Shown here in pieces: positions 23,909 to 36,131 of a stretch of DNA of 64,000 bases (position 1 is its first letter; every line of letters starts with the position of its first letter). Source of the DNA: Alopecurus myosuroides (lineage: Eukaryota; Streptophyta; Magnoliopsida; Poales; Poaceae); contig CM054063.1 of NCBI GenBank assembly GCA_028641055.1, positions 42,479,304 through 42,543,303 on the forward strand, in the 5' to 3' direction. A model generated the notes under the pieces. That model worked only from the letters and a program-made list of their open reading frames with translations, did not search any database and was not told the origin of the DNA. The position numbers and the translations under genes were made by a program.

Positions 23909-24991
23909 ATGGCCGACGCCGGGGACAACAACAACGGCGGTGGCGATGCCGCTCCATCGTACGTATCTCTCTCTCATCTGTATGAGATGTTATTGGAATT
24001 CATATGTCTAGTTCTTGCAATAGATTGTATCAATCTGTCTACTATACTAGATCTAGATATTTGCATGATTACTGTATTTGCTGCTGTCACAATTCATCTG
24101 ATGTTATTTCGAATTAAATCATGTGCTAAATTGCTAATATATTCAACAATCCAAAAACCTAATTATAGGCAATTTCTTGCACCTGCACCGACTGTCATTG
24201 CGGCGACAAGGCCAATCCCTTTCAAGGGTGTGGACTATAAGAGGTGGCGCACGAGAGCAGTGATATGGTTTCAAACCTTGCGCTGCTATGCGGCCACCAA
24301 GGGCAATCCTGAGGGCGATCTCAATCCAGCACAGCTGGAGGCCTTTGAGAATATGGACACTATGTTTAAAAGCGCCCTCCTCGGTATAATTGATGATTCC
24401 ATTGTGGATCCGTACATGTCGCTTGATAACGGTAAAGATATGTGGGCTGCACTCGAGGCCAAATTTGGGGCCTCGGATGCTGGCAGCGAGTTGTATGTCA
24501 TGGAGCAATTCTATGACTACAGGATGACTGATGAGCGCTCTGTTATTCAACAGGCTCATGAGATACAGTTACTCGCTAAAGAACTTGAGCACTTTAAGTG
24601 TATGTTACCGGACAAGTTTGTGGCCGGAGGCAATATTGCCAAGCTTCCATCTTCATGGAGTACCTTTGCTACTTCTCTGAAACACAAGAGACATGAGTTT
24701 TTCGTTTCGGACCTCATCGGATCTCTTGATGTGGAAGAGAAGGCGAGAGCAAAGGATACACGTGTTTGGGCTGCTGAGGTATGTTCTTCTGCCCATGTGG
24801 TAGAGAAGAAACACTACCCGCCCAACAAGCCTAAATATAACAAAAAGAAATCTGAGTTTAAAGGCAAACCCGATGGCAAGTTTAAGCCTTCGCACTCTAC
24901 CAACTTCAAGAAGAGAAAGGGGTCATGTCACGTTTGCGGTGAACTGACCCATTGGGCTCCAAAATGCCCTAAGCGATATGAGTTGCAGTAG
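23909..24991 (+). pseudogene. Copia gag with a possible 210-nt intron
   Basis: ATG 23909 starts MADAGDNNNGGGDAAPS; an upstream in-frame ATG at 23675 is less likely because it reads LTR/leader sequence. A GTACGT donor at 23959 and a TTATAG acceptor ending at 24168 bracket 210 nt of hydrophobic, AT-rich coding. Splicing keeps the frame. The core then shows FKGVDYKRWRTRAV and MWAALEAKFG, typical of copia gag, and a CCHC knuckle CHVCGELTHWAPKC near the C-terminus. The stop at 24989-24991 lies in a different frame from pol, which begins just downstream. Gag would form the particle and bind RNA. Confidence 0.7.
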
Positions 24992-27900
24992 CAGGAGAAC
25001 AGCGGAAGACCGCTAATGTTGTCATGGCTGACATTGAGATGAAGGATTCTGGGTATGATATAATTCCCACTATTCTTTCAGTTTGTCATTCACCTGAATG
25101 GTTAATTGACACAGGTGCGAATGTACATGTTTGTGCAGATGCTTCCATGTTCTGTTCTTATCAGGTCATAGGGACTTACCCCGTGGTGATGGGGAACGGG
25201 TCACATGCTACTATTCGTGATGTTGGTACGGTCGATCTGAAGTTTACTTCGGGGAAGATCGTGCGACTGAGGAACGTTCATCATGTGCCCTCCATCAATA
25301 AAAATCTCGTCAGCGGCTCATGTTTATGTCGAGATGGTTTTAAGTTGGTTTTCGAGTCTAATAAAGTTGTAATTTCCAAGTATGGACAATTTATTGGTAA
25401 ATGCTATGAGTGCGGATGCTTGTTCCACTTATCCTTGTCAGATATTTGCACCAAAGTTATTAATAATGTTTGCCACGATAATGATTGTGATGTTTGGCAT
25501 TCACGAGTTTGTCATGTTAATTTTGGTTGCATGACGCGGTTAGCAAATGTGAGTTTAATTCCGAAATTCAGTACGATTAAAGGTTCCAAATGTCAAGTGT
25601 GTGTTCAAGCTAAGCAACCTCGCAAATCTCACAAGACTGCGGAGGCGAGAGACTTGGCACCACTAGAACTTATACATTCTGATATATGTGAGATGAATGG
25701 CGAATTGACAAAAGGTGGAAAGAAATATTTTATGACACTTATTGATGACTCCACTAGATATTGTTATGTGTATCTTCTGAAATCTAAAGATGAAGCTTTA
25801 ACTTATTTCAAGAACTATAAGACCGAAGCTGAGAACCAACTTGATCGTAAAATTAAACGGCTTAGGTCTGATCGTGGTGGAGAGTATTTTTCCAACGAGT
25901 TTAATTCTTTTTGTGCTGAACACGGTATTATTCATGAGAGGACGCCTCCCAACTCACCTCAGTCAAATGGGGTGGCTGAAAGAAAGAACCGAACGTTGTC
26001 TGATTTGGTTAACGCCATGTTAGACACTTCGGGTGTCTCCAAGGCATGGTGGGGGGAGGCCTTAATGACTGCATGTCATGTCCTAAACCGAGTTGCCACA
26101 AAGAATAAAACCATTACTCCATTTGAGGAATGGGAAAGGAAAAGGTTGAAACTCACCTACCTACGTACTTGGGGTTGTTTGGCGAAAGTCAATATACCAA
26201 TTCCCAAGAAGCGCAAGCTTGGACCAAAAACTGTTGATTGTGTTCTTCTGGGCTATGCTTTTAATAGCATTGGTTATAGATTCTTGATAGTAAAATCTGA
26301 GGTATCCGACATGCATGTTGGTACGATTATGGAGTCGAATGATGCGACTTTCTTTGAGAACATATTTCCTATGAGGGATATGTCTAGCTCATCAAATCAG
26401 GAGAAAGCTGTTTCATCTAGTCAGGAATTAGCTGAGATTCCTGAATCCACCATTTCGATAGAACACGTTAAGAATCCTGAGGAGGATGACAACGAAGTTC
26501 CTGTAAGGAGCAAGAGACAGAGGACTGCAAAGTCCTTTGGTAATGATTTCATTGTGTACCTCGTGGATGACACACCCAGGACTATTTCAGAAGCCTATGC
26601 GTCTCTTGATGCTGACTACTGGAAGGAGGTTGTTCGTTGCTACATGGATTCCATCTTGGCTAACGGAACCTGGGAAATCACTGATCGTCCTTATGGGTGT
26701 AAATCTGTAGGATGTAAGTGGGTGTTCAAGAAAAAGCTTAGGCCTGATGGTCCAATTGAAAAGTACAAGGCAATGCTTGTGGCCAAGGGTTATACCCAGA
26801 AAGAAGCTGAAGACTTCTTTGATACTTACTCACCTGTGGCTAGACTGGCCACTATTCGTGTGCTACTCTCACTGGCTGCCTCGCACGGTCTTCTCGTTCA
26901 TCAAATGGACGTTAAGACGGCTTTCCTTAATGGAGAGTTGGACGAGGAAATTTACATGGAGCAGCCATATGGTTTCGTAGTACCCGGTCATGAAGGCAAG
27001 GTGTGTAAGTTTATTGAAGTCATTATACGGCCTCAAGCAAGCACCTAAGAAATGGCACGAGAAGTTTGAAAGGACTTTGACAGCTGAAGGCTTTGTTGTA
27101 AACGAAGCTGATAAGTGTGTGTACTATCGCCATGGTGGGGGCGAGGGAGTTATTCTATGTCTGTATGTCGATGACATATCGATCTTTGGGACCAATCTTG
27201 ATTTAATCAAGGAAGTTAAGGATTTCTTATCTCGCTGTTTTGAGATGAAGGATCTAGGAGTAGCTGATGTTATCTTGAACATCAAGCTATTGAGAGATGA
27301 TAACGGTGGGATCACACTGCCTCAATCTCACTATGTGGAAAAGGTCTTGAGTCGCTTCGGGTATAGTGACTGCAAGCCTTCTTCAACTCCATATGATGCT
27401 AGTTTGTTGCTTCGAAAGAATCAACGGATTACTAGAGATCAACTGAGATATTCTCAGATTATAGGCTCGCTTATGTATTTGGCGAGTACCACGAGGCCTG
27501 ACATCTCTTTTGCTGTGAGCAAATTGAGCCGGTTTGTTTCCAATCCGGGAGATGATCATTGGCGTGCGCTTGAGAGAGTTATGCGCTATTTAAAAGGCAC
27601 TGCGAGCTATGGAATTCATTATACCGGAAACCCAAGGGTTCTGGAAGGATATAGTGATTCTAATTGGATAGCTTATGCTGATGAGCTTAAGGCCACTAGT
27701 GGTTATGTTTTTACACTTGGTGGTGGCGCTGTTTCCTGAAAGTCTTGCAAGCAGACCATCTTAAAGAGGTCAACTATGGAAGCAGAACTCGCAGCATTAG
27801 ACACAGCCACTGTTGAAGCAGAGTGGCTTCATGAGCTCTTGATGGACTTTCCTATGGTTGAAAAACCAATACCCGCAATTCTAATGAACTGTGATAATCA

Positions 27901-28120
27901 AACTGTGATCATCAAGGTGAACAGTTCTAAGGATAATGCAAAGTCATCAAGACATGTGAAGAGGAGATTGAAATCTGTCAGGAAATTGAAGAACTCCGGA
28001 GTTATTACGTTGGATTATATCCGAACATCTATGAACTTGGCAGATCCCTTCACAAAGGGTTTATCACGGAATGTGATAGATAATGCATCGAGGGAGATGG
28101 GTTTGAGACCCACGTTATGA
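24992..28120 (+). pseudogene. Copia pol: protease, integrase, RT, RNase H
   Basis: The pol frame is recognisable from about 25024. Protease has LIDTGANVHVCAD. Integrase shows a HxxxC/CxxC region near 25500-25600, then HSDICEMNG, LIDDSTRYCYVYLL and SDRGGEYFSNEF, with the glutamate in NGVAERKNRTL. RT has WVFKKKL, MDVKTAFLNGEL and the YVDDI site near 27165. RNase H has STMEAELAALDTATVEAEWL. A frameshift near 27010 moves the reading frame, and TGA at 27737-27739 sits where related proteins have Trp. The polyprotein cannot be made whole, although each domain keeps its catalytic residues. Confidence 0.85.
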
Positions 28121-28676
28121 GTTGCCCACAGTGGTAACCCACTCTATGTGATCGGAGATCCCGTGAATTAGAAGTGGGAGACAAGCTGTTGGTCGGCTGA
28201 GAGGAGAGTATCCTTATATTTTATTCTACTCCATAAAAGATGCAATACTCTCCTGATCTGTATGGTAGGTTGACATTTGTCTTAATGTGTTCCAAGTGGC
28301 TTATTTGTATAAGCAGAGATGTGTCCTACAGAACATCTCCTGAGGAACTCACCTATATGAGTCTGACTGTTTAACGTCGTAGTCTATGAGAATCGGGTGC
28401 TCTCTAATAAACTCATGAAAGGCCTTCGGAGTATGACGCATACGCTCCAAACCGCGGAGAAGTCTTGGGGCAGCCTAGTATCGGTTCAGACGTTGTGTAA
28501 AACTGGTATCACAACAAACTTGTAGTTCAAGACGTAGTTCACTATTCAAGTTGTGAACTAGTGTAGCATGATGTTCTAAGTGGAAGTTCAACTTAACAGT
28601 CTCCACTAACACCGGTATATAAACAATGTTTTGGAACAGAGTTTATGAAATGTGCTAAGGACACTTTGTGGGGGAT

Positions 28677-28795
28677 TATTGGAATTTAATATGGGATACT
28701 TATATGGGCTCACATGTCTAGCCCAAGTAAGCCCACTAAAATTCTTAAATTGTCATGGCCCATTCATGAATAATGAGTGGAGTGAGTGGGACTAA
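28677..28795 (+). repeat. 3' LTR of the copia element, first 119 bp only
   Basis: It aligns with 23215-23334 and stops after GGGACTAA, where the 5' LTR continues AGTTTAGTCCCAC. A CACTA-type terminus starts at the next base. The remainder of the LTR is not found further right in the window. Confidence 0.8.
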
Positions 28796-29185
28796 CACTA
28801 GTAGAGAAATGCCATTCTATGGAATGGATTCTGTGGCGCATCATGATCTGATGCGCCATAGAAATTTTATTTTGTGGCGCATGGCCATGGGTGCGCCACA
28901 GAAATCCCTATTTTTGTGGCGCATAGGCCAGGGGTGCGCCACAGAAAGAGTGCGGGGCCCACCCCAATCATTGGCCTGGTTGTCAGAGGCCATATTTTTA
29001 TGGCACATGCAACCTGGTGCGCCACAGAAAAGGCCACTTCTATGGCGCACTGCTGTGCTGCGCCACAGAAACATCATATTCTGTGGCGCATCTGTCGAAA
29101 TGCGCCACAGAATATGGTGTTTCTGTGGCGCAGCACAGCAGTGCGCCACAGAATAGTATACAGGCGCTCCACAGAATAGGTGCAC
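28796..29185. mobile_element. CACTA-type terminus with a GTGGCGCAT hairpin array
   Basis: It begins CACTAGTAGAGAAATGCC, like a CACTA terminal inverted repeat. At least five inverted pairs of the form (C)TGTGGCGCAT ... ATGCGCCACAGAA follow, at about 28840, 28880, 28915, 29075 and 29115. CACTA elements carry such subterminal motif arrays as transposase-binding regions. No opposite terminus was found nearby, so this is an end fragment or a solo derivative. It has no coding content. Confidence 0.6.
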
Positions 29186-29798
29186 TGTGTCCATAATGGA
29201 GAGGGCAGCTAGATGATAGTGTCAGAAAAACATATTGTTGCACCTTCCACATGAAACCCTTATGATAAGAGCATATAATTGCTTGATAGTGAGCAGTTGA
29301 CAAATAATTTCTTCACGTGCCTGCTGAAGCACGACGCAAATGTAGTCGAAGACACGGATGTGTACGAGAACACCTTATAGGACCGTAAGGATCTAATCCC
29401 TCTGATCCAAAAAAGAAAAGAAAAAAGCCGTGAGTTGTGCTATCAACTTGTACATGCTCAGTTCATTTCTCCGACATTTAAAACGAATCGGAGGTCGTAT
29501 CATGCATACGATGTCCTATTATAATTATAACTTTTCCCTAAACACTAAAACACATAAATGTCTTGGAATCCTAATTATCATTTTATGTACCCTTGAATTT
29601 TCAAGTGAATTAGCTTACACGTTTGGCGAGAAAAGGGAGTCGCATATTGAGGGACACGCAAGTTTGTCAATTGTATGGATGATTTGATCAAATAGCTCTG
29701 TATTCAAGATCGTTGAATACACATTTGTGAATTTAGTCAAAAATATAATGCGAGGGAAAATTTTGTGTAGCCATGGCAACACACGGGCATTCAACTAG
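29186..29798 (+). mobile_element. Segment ending in a Helitron-like 3' terminus at 29798
   Basis: ATGGCAACACACGGGCATTC followed by AACTAG|T at 29795-29799 matches the grass Helitron 3' end: a GC-rich short hairpin, about ten bases, then CTAG followed by T. No 5' TC end was located. The rest of the segment is unremarkable AT-rich DNA with no gene. Confidence 0.35.
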
Positions 29799-31178
29799 TC
29801 TATATAAATATGCAATTTTTAGTTAATCATAGTAGCCGAGAGGATAAATTTAATAGACATGACATGTATGTATATTTTAAAATCTAAAGGTCATTATCAT
29901 GATGTACCCGATTAATGTAGATAAGGTGACATCAACGGGTTGAAAGAATATATGATGTGGATTATTGGCATGAAGGTGCCATGCAAGTTGCGATATAGCA
30001 TTTTTACAAACATTTTCTGGCACAGTTTCATGAATAAGTGCACATAGTGTTTGAATAAATGTTATATAATTTTTATCATAGCAAATAGCTGGTAAAAATT
30101 TCACTTCACCGCTGAAATTAATTGTGTTATTCCAACTTCACATGCTTTTATTTTATAGTTACACAGTGGAATGGTGCGATTTTATCAATCGAATAATAAG
30201 GAAGGATGATGTGAAAACTTTCATGGCCAAAGGAAAAAAAACGATTTTGCATGCATGCATGTAGAGATAGAAAATAATAATAGAAATTAGTTGGATGATG
30301 TGGAAAATTTGTTGGCTAGAAGAGTAAGTGATGTGGCTACCTTGCATTTTGAGATAGAAACTCAATGATTGGAGTTAGTGGTGTTTTGTTTTATAAGAAG
30401 TATAGATTACTATGTAAGTGAGATATTCTTAAGCGGATGTACTCGGAAATCCATATTTTGGTGTAAATTGGTTTTCTCCGATAAAAACAATCGAATTATC
30501 TTATTTAATTTTCAGACAATCCATATTCGGGTGCTATATTACATACAATATCTTATACCGTATCCATGTGTTGATTTGGAACTTGATATCCTTATTCGGC
30601 GGATCCATTAAAACTGTAGATGGGTTCTTTAAAAAGGTTTCGCAATCGAATACGGTGAGGAAAGTCTCATACATGTTTACAACCCTAGTCATGAGACATG
30701 AGGTAAAGATTCTTCAATTTGTTGCTACCTCTATTTACACTATAATGTTGAAACAGCACAGCAAAATTTCTGAACCGGTAATGCATTAACAAATGTTATT
30801 AGGATTATATATGTTCTCTCATGTGTTACCTTATTGGTGAAGCAATATTTATATCTAAAGCTGCAGCGCATAAGAAATGATGTTGCATATGTAGCAAAAT
30901 ACCGCAAAACATGGAGAGGATCTATATGTTTCATGTAAATTATATGATTGATATATGATAATGTACTTAAAGGTATTCATACACATTAATACTATTATCT
31001 TGAAAATTTAAGTAAATGTTTCTGTTCAATATGTAAGATATGATTATGTTACAGTCAAAACATCCATGGCATGCACACGTTTCTAGTAGTATCCCAAATT
31101 CCTGAGTGTTCTTATTTAGACCGATTGGGGGATGTCCTTGTTTCTAGGGTGTTTCCTCTTCGTATGAGAAGGAACAAT
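29799..31178. other. AT-rich intergenic DNA, no feature supported
   Basis: Short ORFs only. TGCATGCATGCATG occurs at about 30248 and a variant AATCCATATT(T/C) motif near 30450 and 30520. I see nothing that can be named. Confidence 0.5.
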
Positions 31179-31400
31179 CACTACAGGAAAGCGCCGATGC
31201 GCAGACTGCCTCCCTCTACGCCGACGACATTTTGCCGGTGCCGTCGGCGTAAAGAAGAACCAGGCCAGCCTAATGCCCCGGCCGTTTGCGTATTCGGCAT
31301 AGACCTTTCGGGGCCGACGACCACCCTCAGTGTACAATATTCCCTTGGCGTAGACCTTTCGGGGCCGACGGCCACCCTCGGCTTACAATAGCCGTCGGCC
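31179..31400 (+). mobile_element. CACTA-type left terminus with GCCGTCGGC motifs
   Basis: It starts CACTACAGGAAAGCGCC. Repeats of CGTAGACCTTTCGGGGCCGACG(A/G)CCACCCTC follow at about 31299 and 31351, with GCCGTCGGC nearby. These are CACTA terminal and subterminal features. A partner terminus of the same motif family lies at 38690-38781. The 3-bp flanks (AAT on the left, TCT on the right) do not match, so pairing the two ends is not proven. Confidence 0.55.
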
Positions 31401-31739
31401 TAGAGACATTTTTTACTCTTTGTTTTTATATATTTATTTATTAGTCTCACTTAGTTTAGTATGGTTATATTTTTTTATCACTTTGAGGAATTTGCGGCCT
31501 CCGAATATCTAGCCGTCTCCACCCACCTAAAATTACGTCACGAATCTTGTCTCTCATAGATATTATTGATTAGGGTAGCCTGGTGGAGTTTTCGATTGGT
31601 TTGTGTTTGGTTAGGTTATAGGATCATTACAAACCAAGTTTTCACAAGATCCTACCCAGTTCCCCCCAAAAGGGAGTTTACCCCTAATAACTAAAGTCCA
31701 GAACATTTGTAGTTAGATGACAACGCATGTCTCTGAAGG
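31401..31739. other. No gene seen
   Basis: AT-rich sequence with no recognised repeat or ORF, between the CACTA end and the diverged satellite. Confidence 0.4.
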
Positions 31740-32640
31740 GGGTCACACTGTGGGACAATTTTCTGAATATTTCAACATTCCACCACACTTTCATACATAT
31801 GCTAGGGTCACAAGCAAGATTTCAAGGTATTTTGATGCCCCGAAGCGTTGTTTCCTATGAAACCCTAGCTTTTCGGGCTACCCCCTACATGTGCATCGAA
31901 ATAGTGTAGCAAACTGCAACTAATTTCTTGGTTGTATTAGGTTAGCCCCTACGAACAACCAAAAACAAGATCTACCCCAACTCTCGAAAATATTCCCTAT
32001 GTTCCGCCCGAAGTGACAGTTTCAAGCTATAGGTACGTAAAATCGCCCGAACGTGATCCCGTTGAAGATGGTCACACCCAGGAGTGCGATCTTGGACATC
32101 TAAGACCAATATGGCACCAAATAGTTTTTCGTTGGATTCAGACAATCCGGAGCTCATCTCCGGCGAAACCCTAGACCCGCTGGAGGAAACCCTTTTCTCG
32201 AACAGGCTTAGGGTTTCACGGGAGAGGGGCTTTAGAGCGTCGGATTCCCACAGAAAATTAGGTGGTTCCATACCAAATGTCTACAAGTGTGTTATAGGTT
32301 TTATATGTCCAAGATCCCACTATTGGATGTGACCGGCTTCACCGTTATCAGTTTCTCTCTAGTGAGTTTCTGAACTTATAGTTGAAAACTCCCACTTTAG
32401 GTGAATTAGAGGGAATCTTAGCAAGACTTAGAGTATATATATGTTTTGTGTGCTCCTAGAGGCTACTATAACACAATCAAGTAAGTTTTTTTTTCACTTT
32501 GATATCCCCTTGGGACGCTGGTACCAGGTGTAGACGTATAAGTATGGCTTTTCTCCAACGACGGTAGGGTTCAACCGGAGAAGAGCTCTAGAGTGTCAGA
32601 ATCACAACAAAACCTAGATGGTGCCATACCAAGTGAGTAA
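31740..32640. repeat. Diverged satellite relatives in inverted orientation
   Basis: About 31900-32195 aligns in order with a minus-oriented satellite monomer: GTAGCAA..., TTAGCCCCTACGAACA, GGTCACACCCAGGAG, then GGCGAAACCCTAGACCCGCTGG. From about 32195 the plus-oriented version follows: TTAGGGTTTCACGGGAGAGG, GGTGGTTCCATACC, then a GCTTCACCG...TTTCTCTCTAGTGAGTTT block. A third partial copy lies at about 32500-32640 (GTATAAGTATGG, TCTCCAACGACGGTAGGG, GGTGCCATACC). Many substitutions separate it from the arrays at either end, so it is an old, unhomogenised copy. Confidence 0.7.
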
Positions 32641-35260
32641 AATATGTAAAAAAAATTGGAAATTCAAAAATACGTAAAAGTTAAATCTTTTGTTTTCTTG
32701 TTAGAACAACCCACCAAAACAACTAAAATTAAACATAAAGGAAATATTACATGTTATACCAAGGTTATTGGAATTGAAAATCCAACATACCTCTATTCCA
32801 TAAACCTTAAATCCTTTCCAAAGCGAATATTCCTTACATAAAGTAAATTATTGTGTCTTTAGGAAACCTTAATACATAAAATGTTTTGAATTCAAATATT
32901 ACTTTGGAAATAATTTATGGCAACTAAATAAAACAATTATAACCTCTAATAATGTTCTATGCCTCAAAACGATTTTTTGAGCATAAAACATATTTATAGT
33001 TATTATTAAATGTTATTCCATGTTTTAAACATAAAGGGAATACATCAGATTCTTTGCCTTGAAAAAATATAAAAAGGGACGCTGAAAACAATATTATGGC
33101 TTGCGGAATTTTTCTAAATTTTACTAAGCTACTTTTATAATTATTGGATTTTTTCTATTTTAAAATGGCATGAATTTTCTATCCTAAATCCTTCATATTT
33201 AAAAAAATATGAAAATGATATAAAATGACTTTTAAAAATTATTTATGACATGTATAATGTCTCTGAAATTTTATTTAACAAATAACATAATTTTATTATT
33301 TACTAATTATAGAATAACATTAAGTACTATTAATGATTTACTTATATTTTCAAAATATAAGAATTGAAAAGTGTTGAAATTCTTATAAAAATGTTATAAA
33401 CAGAAATATATTATTTTTAGAAACCTTTAGAATTATATTTGGGTTCACTTGGATTGTTAAATCAAAAGATATGAATTAATAAAGAAAAATGAAAAATAAA
33501 AAAATGCTGACGTCAACTCATGTCATCGCTGTCAAGATTTGACCGCTTCCCTCTCTCCCCGTTTCTAATCGATTTGGGAGAATTCAATCCTATTAAATTT
33601 CGGCGTTTAAGCCAGCGTTTGATCACCCTGAACCCTCCACCTTATAGCCCTCCCCTCCCCTACCTCTTTCTTTCCCGTCTGGATCGACAACATTTCTCCC
33701 CCAGGCCTCAGTAATAGCTCGCCGGAGCCGTGCATCACCACCGTCGTTCGTCGTCAAATCTGGCACAGTGATACTTTCCCTGAGCCCGAGACCCCCTCTG
33801 CTCAACTCCCCTTGCATGCAAGCACCCTCTAATGCCCATCTCGAATATTTTTGCGCCGCAGAACAGCCCTAACATCTTCACCTGAAGTTCACTGGAACCG
33901 TCGCGTCTCCATCCGCCTCGCGCCATCGCTTGGAGGTGCCCAAGACCGCGCCACCATCGCCATCTTCTTCACCGTGCGAAGTCGACCAACTCCCAGCTCC
34001 GGGAACCTCTGCAGCGTCACCGTCATCGATTTTCGAGATGCACTCTACCGTCTTCACCATTTACTGCCACCACTTCGGCAGCTGAGGTAAACCCCGACCC
34101 CTGTTTTAATCCTGCACTGTTAGATCCAGATCCAAGACACGTGCTTAAACACTTATCGAAGATGTATCAGCCGGTAGCAGCGCACTTCGCGGCAACCTAG
34201 TCAGCGCGTCTAGTCAACACCGTGTGCTAGCCCAGTAAGCACCTAGTCAACAGCCACGTTAACCAAGCTATTTTATGTTATTTCCCAAATAGAATTAAAA
34301 TGGTAGTTTTCAGAAAAGCCCCTAGAACTTATAAACCTTGTAACTTTTGATCCATAACTCCAAATTTATAAATCTTGGACTTTTTGAAAAGCCCTTGACA
34401 TTTAGAATTTTTTAGCACTGTCCAAATTTAAATTTAAATATATTATTTTTTTTCAAATTCAAATGAGCCATTTGGATAAATTTTTGCGTAATTCAAATTC
34501 TACAAATCATGAGAAAACTATGAGGCACATGTCATTCAAATTTGACCCGTTTCTAGCAGAAACGGCATAAACTTGTGTTTATAAAAAAGAGGAAGATGGA
34601 AACCTTTTCAGTGGCAACAATTTCATTATTTGTGCATATAATGGTCTAGTATTTTCGAAAAATTTAGTTCTCAAATTTTGCAACATATTTATGGTTGGTG
34701 CTTCATAGAAAAACCGATTTTTCACACTCGAAAAATGGAAAATGGATTTCTTGTGCAGTGAAAAGGAAAACTTTCTATGTCAACATTGTGCGTGCTTTCA
34801 AGATTATTGTTTCTGTAGAATATGGGCACATTTTAACAAACTATGCCATGGATGTAGACATAATACCCGTCATTGTCCCTCAATCCAAGAATCTTCGTAG
34901 AAGATAGATCATTTGCTTGGGGGTGACCCTATACACTACACAACCAACTCCACAACTCTAGGTCTTATTTGTTTGCAATACCATTGTGCTCCACTTTGCC
35001 ATATCTTGGCACATTACAACATGGTTTGGTCATTTGGTGCCCAAGTTTGGTTTGTTTTCTCCATAAATCCTAGTTTCGGCACGTAACTTGGTTGGGTGGC
35101 CATATAACACACACTAAACACCCCACTTAGTAGAGTCCTATACATGATGGAAAATATTATATGTATGTCACGTTTGAATTTATCTCATTTTTCTAATCAA
35201 GTTAGACATATTATTTGTCAAATTTTGATTTACGAATGTGTAGATATGAATTATTTAGTA
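32641..35260. other. AT-rich DNA with a GC-rich patch at 33520-34260
   Basis: No gene is supported. The GC-rich patch (TTATAGCCCTCCCC near 33641, then CT-rich leader-like sequence) followed by AT-rich DNA resembles the promoter and leader layout of a gypsy LTR such as 311-4761, but no TG...CA boundaries were found. Short ORFs at 33520-34090 on both strands have no domain. Confidence 0.3.
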
Positions 35261-35300
35261 CTAGTCCCTGGCCCGTGCGATGCACGGGATGTTTGTTATC
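35261..35300 (-). mobile_element. Helitron-like 3' terminus (minus strand)
   Basis: On the minus strand a 7-bp stem CCCGTGC/GCACGGG with a three-base loop is followed by CCAGGGA and CTAG, then T. This is a strong Helitron 3' end. The element body would extend to the right, but its 5' TC end is not recognised before the next Helitron at 36132. Confidence 0.5.
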
Positions 35301-35974
35301 TCCTAATTTTTAAAGTTTTTTTTTGCAAAATGATCATTCTATCATTACGCTTGCTTTCAATAAGAATATTTTAAATTTATATATTTATAAATTTCAAGTG
35401 AAAGTGGCCTATTTTTTCCATAGCTTATATTGAAATCTATGTATTTCTATTTTAAAGTAAAAACTCGTGTTAAAAATATATTTATAAATGAATGCCTGGT
35501 CACCACAAACTTTATATGTGTAGTTGAAATGAAATCTATAAAAATATCTTCATTTGAAATTTTTGTCCATAGCATGTTCTACACCGATTGTCTATTAGTC
35601 GGTTAATATACTCTAGCCCCGTATGAAATAAGGAAACCCAAGTACCATTTCTTTTGTCATTCATGGTGGATCAAGATTTAAATGATGGTATAAAACACAA
35701 TTTATTTATTTATTATTTTTTTAGCTTTGCGTATTTTATTCATGGCCATGTTAGGCCAAGGCATGTTCAAATAATCGTACATGTGTCTATCTCCTTTCGC
35801 TTAAGCATGGTTGTAATAAAAGTTCCGACAAATTAAAGCGGGACCATGCATGTTTTCCGGAACGATTTATTTTTCTTACCGATTCTGACGCCTGACGGAC
35901 ATAGTCTTCTCCCCTTTTCCTCCTAGTTTTTTTCAGAAATCCTCTGCTACATTTGCGCGTCTCCTTGTTGCCAG

Positions 35975-36100
35975 CTGACATGCATCTTCCGGTTTGATAT
36001 CTTGCAGCATATAACACTTTGTTACCGCTGATCCAATCATGGACGTAAAATTAAAATCTTATTATTATTTTGGTTGTTTTCTATGATTGACGTGGTGCTA
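35975..36100 (+). repeat. Direct repeat flanking the Helitron, copy 1
   Basis: Shares order and sequence with 38130-38258: TATCTTGCA, a CTTTGTTACCGCT/CTTTGATACCGCT segment, then GA(T/A)TGACGTGGTGCT-like. The copies are clearly diverged. Confidence 0.5.
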
Positions 36101-36131
36101 CACTGGGTTGGCCTTTTACGTTTGAGTAAAA

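Larger units (their letters stand above)
23215..28795 (+). mobile_element. Ty1/copia retrotransposon, broken, 3' LTR truncated
   Basis: It starts TGTTGGAATTC. A matching LTR start (TATTGGAATTT, then TCACATGTCTAGCC and GTCATGGCCCATTCATGAA) lies at 28677 after a GTGGGGGAT polypurine tract. The internal order gag - protease - integrase - RT - RNase H is that of Ty1/copia. The 3' LTR stops after 119 bp at 28795, exactly where CACTAGTAG begins. The pol is broken by a gag-pol frame change near 24985, a one-base insertion near 27010 and a TGA at 27737. No primer site was recognised. Confidence 0.88.
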
